This document shows, in pieces, positions 1 through 5,758 of a stretch of DNA of 7,224 bases. The first letter of the stretch is position 1. Every line of letters starts with the position of its first letter. Origin of the DNA: an uncultured Sphingomonas sp. (lineage in GTDB: Bacteria; Pseudomonadota; Alphaproteobacteria; Sphingomonadales; Sphingomonadaceae); NCBI GenBank assembly GCA_934555855.1, contig CAKTFL010000107.1, positions 1 to 7,224 on the forward strand, read 5' to 3'. The notes beneath the pieces were generated by a model that was not told where the DNA came from, did not search any database, and saw only the letters and a list, made by a program, of their open reading frames with translations. The position numbers and the translations under genes were made by a program.

Positions 1-446
1 GCTTTTCGCGCGTGTACGTCCGCGATGACGGCGCGCTGGCCATGCTGGTCATCGCCCATGGCGATACCGAGCGGGGGATGCTCGCCATCCATCGCCCGGC
101 AACCTGCTACACCGCGCAAGGGTTTACCGTGGTCCAGCGCCCCGCCACGCCGGTAAAGCCGCCCTTTGCCAGGCTGGTGACCGACGCGATGTTCGCCGAG
201 CGGAACGGGCGATCGGAACCCATCCTGACCTGGATGACGATCGCTGGCCGCCAGAGCGGCTTTGGCCTGTCGCAGAATGTCGCGACGATTCGCGCGGCGT
301 GGCGCGGCGTACCGGCCGAGGGCTTTCTGGTTCGCGCATCCACGATCGGGCCCGACAATGCCGGCAGCTTCACCCTGCTTGCGAGCTTTCTCGCCGAATT
401 GCTGGCGGCGACGCCTGCCGACCTGCGAACCAGGCTGGGCGCATGA
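1..446 (+). CDS. epsI: EpsI-family exosortase-associated protein, C-terminal part (5' end outside window)
   Basis: The frame is open from the window edge (first full codon at 3, giving FSRVYVRDDG) to TGA at 444-446, about 147 residues. A GTG lies at 12, but the open frame and the family length (about 200 residues or more, or fused to an exosortase) indicate that the true start is upstream. Seen: an IHRPATCY segment matching the conserved histidine-proline-cysteine signature of EpsI, preceded by a hydrophobic strand (LAMLVIAHG). Near the end come LTWMTIAGR and a segment resembling the usual EpsI end (GVPAEGFLVRASTI). EpsI proteins (DUF3485) are encoded beside or fused to exosortases in polysaccharide loci and are needed for EPS production in some species; their biochemical role is not settled. 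An exosortase gene is expected just upstream. The stop overlaps the next start (ATGA), so translation is probably coupled to the GumK-like gene. Family call is confident; subtype is not. Confidence 0.85.
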   Translation, partial: FSRVYVRDDGALAMLVIAHGDTERGMLAIHRPATCYTAQGFTVVQRPATPVKPPFARLVTDAMFAERNGRSEPILTWMTIAGRQSGFGLSQNVATIRAAWRGVPAEGFLVRASTIGPDNAGSFTLLASFLAELLAATPADLRTRLGA

Positions 447-1594
447 CGGCGACGCCGCCCCGCGCGATCCTGTTCACCCAGCAGATGCTGGGTCCGCACG
501 CGCGCAAGACGGGCATGATCTTCTGGGCGGAGGCGCTCGCGCGGCGCGGCTATGACAGTTTCGCCATCACCACCCAGCTCAGCTGGCTGTCGCGCGCGGC
601 ACGCAACCCGCGCCTGTTGTCGGCAGACCCGGAGGCCATCAATCGCTGGCAGGATTATGGCGAGCGGCTGCACGGTTATGTCTGGGTGCCGCCCATTCAC
701 CCCGCGAGTCGCGGCCCGGCGGCGCTGTATCGGCTTTACCCCTGGCTGCTTCCCAACGCGATCGCCCGGCTGGTCCGGGACGCCGCGCTGGTGGTGATCG
801 AAAGCTGCGCGGCGGTGCTGCTGTACGATCGGCTGCGCGCCCTCGCCTCGCCCGATACGCGTTTCATCTATTGCGCCAGCGACCGGCTGGGCACGGTGAA
901 CATGCACCCGATGCTGCCCGAGGCGCTCGCGCGCACCGCGCCCGGATACGATCTGGTGCGGGTTCCGGCCCAGGGCATGGCCGGTGACTTCCCCGCCGGC
1001 ACACGCGTCATGGTCGCGCCGCACGGCATCGACCGCAAGGCGTTCCCGCCCGACACGCCCGACCCGTTCGACGGGCCCGGACCCCATGCCGTGGCGGCCG
1101 GCGACATGCTGTTCGACCGGGACAGCTTCGCCGTCATGCTCGCCACCCGGCCCGACATTACCTTTCACACCTTCGGCCGCATGGACCTGGGCGAGCTCGA
1201 CGGGACGCCAAACCTGCGCGCGCATGGAGAGGTGCCGTTCGCCAGCCTGGTCCCTTATGTGCAGCACGCCGATCTCGGCATCGCGCCCTATCTCGACCGG
1301 CCGGGCGCGCATTACCTGGCCCAGTCGAGCCTGAAGCTGATCCAGTACCGCCATTGCCGGCTGCCCGTCGTCGCGCCCCGGTTCGCCACGGCGGCGCACC
1401 CGAACGTCATCGGCTACGATCCGGGCGCCCCCGTTTCGATCGGGACCGCACTCGATGGCGCGCTGGCGATGCCGCGCTCCGCCATCGCGACCGGCGACAT
1501 TCTCGATTGGGATCAGGTGATCGCCCGTGTGCTCGTCGCCGCCGGCGTGGAAACGCGAGAGGACCGCTATTCGGCCGCGACCATGGGCGCCTGA
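443..1594 (+). CDS. gumK: GumK-like beta-glucuronosyltransferase (GT70)
   Basis: A 383-residue protein, close to the 400 of Xanthomonas GumK. GumK is a membrane-associated GT-B enzyme that moves glucuronic acid from UDP-GlcA to the alpha-mannose of the lipid-linked Man-Glc-Glc intermediate in xanthan synthesis. Against GumK as I remember it, diagnostic blocks align: VVIESCAAVLLYD (118-129), YCASDRLGTVN (143-153), HAVAAGDMLFD (215-225), ITFHTFG (239-245), ADLGIAPY (276-283) and YLAQSSLKLIQY (291-302). D147 falls at the position of the catalytic base Asp157. M222, E263, Y283 and K298 fall at the UDP-GlcA-contacting residues Met231, Glu272, Tyr292 and Lys307. The ATG at 443 is chosen because it gives the ATGA overlap with epsI and a family-like N-terminus (RAILFTQQMLGPHARKTG); the frame stays open upstream only as a shadow of epsI. 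The 3' end overlaps the opposing GT4 gene. The family is clear; the acceptor is inferred from neighbours. Confidence 0.93.
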   Translation: MTATPPRAILFTQQMLGPHARKTGMIFWAEALARRGYDSFAITTQLSWLSRAARNPRLLSADPEAINRWQDYGERLHGYVWVPPIHPASRGPAALYRLYPWLLPNAIARLVRDAALVVIESCAAVLLYDRLRALASPDTRFIYCASDRLGTVNMHPMLPEALARTAPGYDLVRVPAQGMAGDFPAGTRVMVAPHGIDRKAFPPDTPDPFDGPGPHAVAAGDMLFDRDSFAVMLATRPDITFHTFGRMDLGELDGTPNLRAHGEVPFASLVPYVQHADLGIAPYLDRPGAHYLAQSSLKLIQYRHCRLPVVAPRFATAAHPNVIGYDPGAPVSIGTALDGALAMPRSAIATGDILDWDQVIARVLVAAGVETREDRYSAATMGA

Positions 1595-2763
1595 TATTCC
1601 GGCCGCTCGCCCGCGATCCGCAACGCCTGCTCCACGATCGTGCCGCAAAAGGCGCGCCAGTTGAGCTTCTGCTCGTAGCGATCCCGCGCCGCACGGCTCA
1701 GCCGCCGATAGCGCGCCGGATCGGCGACCAGCACCCCGATCGCGTCGGCGAAGTCGGTGGGCGGCGAATCGAGGGGCAGGCACAATCCGGTGACGTCGTG
1801 CTGGACGATGGTCGGGATGCCGCCAACATCGGTGGCGACCGCCGGCACGCCATGCGCGGCCGCCTCGCAGAACACATGACCATAAGCCTCCACCCGGGAG
1901 GGCAGAAACAACAGGTGCGCTCGGCGCAGGTACGCGTCGTACTCCGCCGCCTGTTCCGGCACACGCTTGTCCAGTTTGGGCACCACCGTTACCCAATGCG
2001 GCAGCGGCAGCGCCGGCTCGCAACCGATGATCAGCAGCGATATGTCGACACCCCGCTCCCGCAGGATGCGACAGGCCTCCATCATCACCGGCCCGCCTTT
2101 ACGCTGCCATTCCACGCCCACGAAAATGATCTGCAAGGGCCGGAATGCGCGCGCATCGATCAGCTCGTGGACCGTCTCGCGCGCCGGCTCCGCCGCCAGA
2201 TTGGCGCCCCATGGCACCAGCAGCAGCTTGGCCGGGGAAACGTCGTACTGGGCGGCGATGCTGTCCAGCGACCGCTGCGAGGGAAAGGCGCACAGGTCCG
2301 CATTGCGATAGGCCAGCCCCTCCTGCGCCAGCGCCTCGTCGACATAGTCCTGGGCCGGGGGTCGGGCCTCGTAGGCGAAATAAGCGAGCCGTTCGCGAAA
2401 GGTCTGGTCATGAACGACCACGATCGGGACGCCGAGGTCGAGTGTCGACACGGGCGCGGTATGCAATGAGAAAACGAAATCGACATGCCTACCGGCCACC
2501 GCCCGCTCGATCGCGGCAGCCATGCGCCGGAGCGCCGCGGGACTGCGATTGTCCGTGTAATACTCCCCTTTCAGCCGGTGCTGGATCGATTTGAACCTCA
2601 GCCATTTCGGCCTTTCCGGATTCAACGGAAAGGCGTCGATGACTGTGCAGCCCATGTCCAGGAAGCCTTGCCTCATCCAGAACGGGTAGCCCGAAGACCG
2701 GCTCGGGTCGGCCGCGTCGCCCATGGCGGCGAAGGCGATGACGGGTTGTCGAAATCCGGACAT
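1567..2763 (-). CDS. GT4-family glycosyltransferase, acceptor and donor unknown
   Basis: A 398-residue GT-B retaining glycosyltransferase of the glycosyl transferase group 1 type. The N-terminal acceptor domain covers about 1-190 (begins QPVIAFAAMGDAADPSRSSG). The C-terminal nucleotide-sugar domain covers about 205-385. Seen: the phosphate-binding R221-K222 in FVGVEWQRKGG (214-224), and the EX7E motif with E292 and E300 in SRVEAYGHVFCEAAAHG, followed by VPAVATDVGGIPTIV (306-320). The protein is probably cytoplasmic or peripheral to the inner membrane; no transmembrane segment is evident. Start: ATG at 2763, with a purine-rich GGGGGTGG just upstream. The frame is open to a GTG at 2880, but those 39 residues (MTGTPRLDLRAVPHRL...) do not look like GT4 sequence. 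It lies 138 bp downstream of the phosphoglycosyl transferase gene on the same strand and is probably co-transcribed. It does not resemble GumI, so it may add a side-chain sugar beyond glucuronic acid that differs from xanthan. Family confident, specificity unknown. Confidence 0.92.
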   Translation of the reverse strand: MSGFRQPVIAFAAMGDAADPSRSSGYPFWMRQGFLDMGCTVIDAFPLNPERPKWLRFKSIQHRLKGEYYTDNRSPAALRRMAAAIERAVAGRHVDFVFSLHTAPVSTLDLGVPIVVVHDQTFRERLAYFAYEARPPAQDYVDEALAQEGLAYRNADLCAFPSQRSLDSIAAQYDVSPAKLLLVPWGANLAAEPARETVHELIDARAFRPLQIIFVGVEWQRKGGPVMMEACRILRERGVDISLLIIGCEPALPLPHWVTVVPKLDKRVPEQAAEYDAYLRRAHLLFLPSRVEAYGHVFCEAAAHGVPAVATDVGGIPTIVQHDVTGLCLPLDSPPTDFADAIGVLVADPARYRRLSRAARDRYEQKLNWRAFCGTIVEQALRIAGERPEYQAPMVAAE

Positions 2764-2901
2764 GTTCCACCCCCATGCAGTCCCGACCGGAGCGGGACCG
2801 GCGAAATTCTTGAAGTTTCGGCCGCCGGCCGCAAGCCGGTGGGGAACCGCCCGTAAATCTAGGCGGGGAGTTCCCGTCACCCCGCATCACGCACGTCCGC
2901 G
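2764..2901. other. Spacer between two minus-strand transferase genes, with inverted repeats
   Basis: No gene is supported here. The stretch contains a perfect 6-bp inverted repeat with a 7-nt loop at 2780-2798 (GTCCCG/CGGGAC), a CGAAA/TTTCG pair at about 2802-2820, and a CCGG-rich inverted repeat at about 2820-2838. No T-run follows any of them on the minus strand, so none is a clear intrinsic terminator. They could form structure in the leader of the downstream GT4 transcript, or be chance pairing in GC-rich DNA. Confidence 0.3.
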
Positions 2902-3606
2902 TCAATAGGCCCGCTGGTCACGGCCGATCAGGCACAGCGTTCGCCAGATCAGCTGCACATCAAGCAGGAGCGACCACCGCTCGATATAGTCGAGATCCGC
3001 CGATACCCGGCGCGCCATGCAGTCCAGCGTATGGATCTCCCCCCGCAGGCCCGACACCTGCGCCAGCCCCGTCAGACCGGGCCGGACACAAAATCGGCGG
3101 CCATAGCCGTCGATCCGGCGGGAGAAATAATCGTCATGGCTGAGCGCATGAGGGCGCGGCCCGACCAGCGACATCGATCCGGTCAGGACATTCAGAAGCT
3201 GGGGCAGCTCGTCGAGACTGGTTCGCCGCAGAAAGCCACCGACTCGCGTCACCCGGCGATCCCCGCTCGTCGCCTGGATCACATGATGCCCGTTTTCCTG
3301 CACGGTCATGGTACGGAACTTGACGATCCGGAAGGCGCGGCTGTCACGACCTGTCCTGCGCTGGAGAAACAGAACGGGACCCTTGCTCTCGAACTTGATA
3401 GCGATCGCGACAAGAATGAAGAGCGGCAGCAGCAACGCCAGCGCCGCCACCGCGACGCTGACGTCCAGTGTTCGCTTGGCGGCCATATGTCGATGCCCCC
3501 GCTTCGGGCGGGAAGGCGAAGTTGAGGTCGTATGAGTAACTTCCTGGTTCGATAGTACCTCCAAAGGGTGATTCGCATATAATGCGTTCACGCCTGCCTC
3601 TTCCAC
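2902..3606 (-). CDS. Monotopic polyprenyl-phosphate sugar-1-phosphate transferase (bacterial sugar transferase, GumD/WcaJ catalytic-domain type)
   Basis: A 234-residue initiating phosphoglycosyl transferase (PF02397 family). It would transfer a sugar-1-phosphate, probably glucose, from UDP-sugar to undecaprenyl phosphate at the cytoplasmic face of the inner membrane. Seen: a variable N-terminal tail (1-40); a re-entrant hydrophobic helix with a central proline ([20 protein letters not shown], 47-66); [12 protein letters not shown] (75-86); KFRTM (96-100); the catalytic Asp132-Glu133 pair in [19 protein letters not shown] (149-152); [15 protein letters not shown] (175-189); and the terminal [19 protein letters not shown]. 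It is the short, ExoY-like form: GumD and WbaP carry an extra membrane domain of roughly 200 residues at the N-terminus that is missing here. The start is GTG at 3606, backed by a strong ribosome binding site. An internal ATG at 3486 (MAAKRTLDV) would also keep the whole catalytic fold. Family certain; sugar specificity inferred from the Gum-like neighbours. Confidence 0.95.
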   Translation of the reverse strand: MEEAGVNALYANHPLEVLSNQEVTHTTSTSPSRPKRGHRHMAAKRTLDVSVAVAALALLLPLFILVAIAIKFESKGPVLFLQRRTGRDSRAFRIVKFRTMTVQENGHHVIQATSGDRRVTRVGGFLRRTSLDELPQLLNVLTGSMSLVGPRPHALSHDDYFSRRIDGYGRRFCVRPGLTGLAQVSGLRGEIHTLDCMARRVSADLDYIERWSLLLDVQLIWRTLCLIGRDQRAY

Positions 3607-3794
3607 AAAGGCTCTCCCTTTTTGGCGTCGTGTTGCTTCAAGGGTCGATGACTAGAGGGCCACCAACAAGCCGGAATATTTACGTGGCCCAAATGGTCTG
3701 GAGGTAATTAACGCCGGATATTTGTGGTCTGGTAGCTACGCAGCAGCCCGGCCAACGCTCTCGCAGCCGAAAATTCTGTTTCCGGGGGCGCTTG
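3607..3794. promoter_or_regulatory. Divergent intergenic control region with degenerate direct repeats
   Basis: The only head-to-head gap in the window. It is visibly richer in A/T than its surroundings (for example GGTAATTAACG at 3702-3712) and must hold the promoters of both the phosphoglycosyl transferase (minus) and the GumH-GumM fusion (plus). It carries two related copies: GCCGGAATATTTACGTGG at 3670-3687 and GCCGGATATTTGTGG at 3713-3727. It also carries an exact TGGTCTGG repeated at 3694-3701 and 3725-3732, 31 bp apart (about three helical turns), which suits a regulator binding one face of the DNA. I could not assign convincing -35/-10 pairs on either strand. Confidence 0.5.
3612..3620 (-). 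promoter_or_regulatory. Ribosome binding site of the phosphoglycosyl transferase gene
   Basis: On the minus strand the sequence reads AAGGGAGAG, then 5 nt, then GTG at 3606. This is a much better Shine-Dalgarno match than the one before the internal ATG at 3486, where only a GGGGGC lies about 10 nt upstream. It therefore supports the longer protein with the 40-residue N-terminal tail. Confidence 0.6.
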
Positions 3795-5651
3795 ATGCGG
3801 ATCGTGCATGTAAGCCGGCAATTTCACCCGTCGGTGGGAGGGTTGGAGGCAGTGATCGCCTCGCTCGCGCGCGAACAACTGCTGAACGGCCACCACGTTC
3901 GGATCGTCACGCTCGACCGCGTGTTCGGGACGCGGGGTCCCCGCCTGCCCGCGCGTGAGATGATCGACGGGGTGGAGGTGGTCCGGGTGCCGTTCGTGGG
4001 GTCAGAGCGCTACCCGATCGCGCCCGGCGTCTTGCGCCACGTGGCAGGAGCGAGCGTGGTTCATGTTCATGGCGTCGACTTCCTGTTCGACTTCCTCGCG
4101 CTCACGCGTCCGCTGCACCGCCGCCCGATCGTCGCCACGACGCATGGGGGCTTCTTCCACACCGCATTCGCGGCGCGCCTGAAGAAGCTGTGGTTCGCGT
4201 CGATCACGCGCTGGTCTTCCCGTGCTTATGACGCAGTGCTGGCATGTAGTCGGGCCGATCACGACATGTTCAGCCGCCTGTCCCCGCCCGGCCTGCAATT
4301 GATGGAAAACGGCGTGGATACGGCCAAGTTTCGCGACATGGCCGCCCATGGCCATCCCGCGATGATGTATTTCGGCCGGCTCGCCCCGAACAAGGGGCTG
4401 GAGCGGCTGCTCCGCTGGTTCGCGGAGGTCCGCCGGCTGGATGGGACTTGGACGCTGACGATCGCCGGCCGGGGCACGGAGGAGATGTTCGGCCAGGTCC
4501 GGGATCAGGCCGACCGGCTCGGGATCGGCTCGTCCGTGCGTCTCGTGCCCTCGCCCACGGAAAAGGAGCTGGGCGAGCTGATCGGGCAGGCGAGCGTCTA
4601 CCCCTGCGCTTCTCATCATGAGGGGTTCGGCCTGGCCGCGGTGGAGGCCGCCGCCGCTGGCCTGTTCCCGGTCCTGTCCCGCGTCCCCGCGTTCGAGACC
4701 ACGCTGGCTGCGGTGGGCACAGGCATGTTGGTCAATTTCGACGATCCGGCGCCCGAGGCGCGGCGCTTCCTTCGCGAATGGTCGGACTGGTCGGACGACG
4801 CGCGCGGCGACATGGTCGCCCGCACGGTCGGACGGTACGACTGGGCGAGGATCGCCCAACAGCATGAGGAGGTCTATGGGCGGCTGGTGGACGGCCGCGT
4901 CCATATCGGGCCGCTCAGGGTCGAGGCGCTTCCCTATGACTTGGCGGTGGAGCGCGTCCGGGCGGGGCTGCTCAACCGCAGCCCGATGACCGTCGCCTTC
5001 TGCAACGCGCATTCGGTCAACACCGCCCACACCGACCCCGCCTTTACCGCCGCCATGCGCCAGTCGGTGGTACTCAACGACGGCGTCGGCCTGGACATTG
5101 CCGGCCGCCTGCTGAGCGGGCATCGGTTCCCGGCCAACCTGAACGGGACGGACTTCACGCCCCGCTTGCTGCAGGAGGCGCGGCTGCCGCTGCGGATCTT
5201 CCTGCTCGGCAGCAAGCCGGGAGTGGCCGAGCGGGCCGGGGAAGAGATCCAGCGCCGTTTTCCGCAGCACCGCATTGTCGGGATCCAGCACGGCTTCTAT
5301 GCCGCTGAGGAGGACGCCGCCGTCACCGCCCGGATCGTCGCGGCGCAACCCGACCTCATCCTGGTCGGCATGGGCCAGCCGCGCCAGGAACTATGGGCGG
5401 CCGCCCATGCCGGCCGCATTCCGGGCGTCATCATGTGCATCGGTGCATTCTTGGATTTCACCGCCGGGGCGGTGACGCGGGCCCCGACCTGGGTGCGTCG
5501 CCTGCGGGCTGAATGGGTGTACCGGCTGATGCTGGAACCCCATCGGCTGGCAAAGCGGTATCTGGTCGGCAACCCGTTGTTCGTCGCAAGGGTCATCCGC
5601 CAGCGACTGTTCGGCGCGCCGGTCGTCACCCCGCCGCTCCGTTCGGCATGA
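3795..5651 (+). CDS. Bifunctional glycosyltransferase: GumH-like GT4 mannosyltransferase fused to GumM-like GT26 (WecG/TagA/CpsF)
   Basis: A 618-residue protein with two complete catalytic domains. Residues 1 to about 365 align throughout with my recollection of Xanthomonas GumH (alpha-1,3-mannosyltransferase): VSRQFHPSVGGLE (6-18), IVTLDRVF (37-44), SERYPIAPGVL (70-80), HVHGVDFLFDFLALTRPLH (90-108), THGGFFHTA (116-124), FGRLAPNKG (193-201) and the EX7E pair E276/E284 in SHHEGFGLAAVE. Residues about 369-605 are GT26 and match GumM (beta-1,4-glucosyltransferase): IGPLRV, AFCNAHSVNTA (401-411), VVLNDGVGLDIAGRLL (425-440, D429 being the expected catalytic aspartate), NLNGTDFTP (448-456), ILVGMGQPRQELW (522-534) and the arginine-rich end RLRAEWVYRLMLEPHRL (569-585). 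The domain order is the reverse of action order, since GumM acts before GumH. Start: ATG at 3795, with GGGGG at 3784-3788; an in-frame TTG directly precedes it. Expected at the cytoplasmic membrane face. The linker is only a few residues. Domain calls are certain; sugars are inferred from Gum homology. Confidence 0.95.
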   Translation: MRIVHVSRQFHPSVGGLEAVIASLAREQLLNGHHVRIVTLDRVFGTRGPRLPAREMIDGVEVVRVPFVGSERYPIAPGVLRHVAGASVVHVHGVDFLFDFLALTRPLHRRPIVATTHGGFFHTAFAARLKKLWFASITRWSSRAYDAVLACSRADHDMFSRLSPPGLQLMENGVDTAKFRDMAAHGHPAMMYFGRLAPNKGLERLLRWFAEVRRLDGTWTLTIAGRGTEEMFGQVRDQADRLGIGSSVRLVPSPTEKELGELIGQASVYPCASHHEGFGLAAVEAAAAGLFPVLSRVPAFETTLAAVGTGMLVNFDDPAPEARRFLREWSDWSDDARGDMVARTVGRYDWARIAQQHEEVYGRLVDGRVHIGPLRVEALPYDLAVERVRAGLLNRSPMTVAFCNAHSVNTAHTDPAFTAAMRQSVVLNDGVGLDIAGRLLSGHRFPANLNGTDFTPRLLQEARLPLRIFLLGSKPGVAERAGEEIQRRFPQHRIVGIQHGFYAAEEDAAVTARIVAAQPDLILVGMGQPRQELWAAAHAGRIPGVIMCIGAFLDFTAGAVTRAPTWVRRLRAEWVYRLMLEPHRLAKRYLVGNPLFVARVIRQRLFGAPVVTPPLRSA

Positions 5652-5659
5652 GGCGACAG

Positions 5660-5758
5660 TTACAGGATGAAGTCGACCGCCGACAGGGAGGTCAGCCCGT
5701 CCACGCGGATGGCAATATCGGCCAGCCGTTCGCCGTTCACGTCCGCATTGACCATCAG
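5660..5758 (-). pseudogene. Severed C-terminal tail of the RTX glycosidase (32 codons beyond an in-frame TAA)
   Basis: Immediately after the TAA at 5759-5761 the same minus-strand frame continues for 32 codons to a second TAA at 5660-5662. The encoded sequence (LMVNADVNGERLA, then DIAIRVDGLTSL, then SAVDFIL) is the usual ending of RTX/serralysin-type C-terminal domains, of the kind ...DVNGDG.AD..I...G..SL...DFIL. Such tails carry the uncleaved type I secretion signal, so this segment was part of the protein. The second stop lies 8 bp from the end of the converging fusion gene, which also suggests that it is the original gene end. A single base change in the first TAA (for example from TAC or CAA) would restore the full product. 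Confidence 0.7.

Noticed and set aside
107..2023. A very long open frame on the minus strand (638 codons) opposite epsI, gumK and part of the GT4 gene.
   Set aside because: Its translation is rich in Arg, Gly and Ala with no recognisable domain, and it runs through the reverse strand of well-supported genes. Long shadow frames are expected in DNA of this GC content.
1354..2469. A 371-codon plus-strand frame across the GT4 gene.
   Set aside because: It is antisense to the GT4 transferase, whose EX7E and RK motifs are intact. The frame gives an Arg- and Gln-rich product without domain features.
2780..2838. Inverted repeats considered as a Rho-independent terminator after the phosphoglycosyl transferase gene.
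   Set aside because: The stems are short and no run of T follows on the minus strand. In GC-rich sequence such pairings occur by chance.
2764..2880. Upstream extension of the GT4 gene to a GTG at 2880.
   Set aside because: The extra 39 residues do not resemble a GT4 N-terminus. The ATG at 2763 has a purine-rich site upstream and gives the expected first beta strand.
4002..5348. A 448-codon minus-strand frame inside the GumH-GumM fusion gene.
   Set aside because: It is antisense to a gene whose two domains match known families throughout. The product is low-complexity and has no matching motif.
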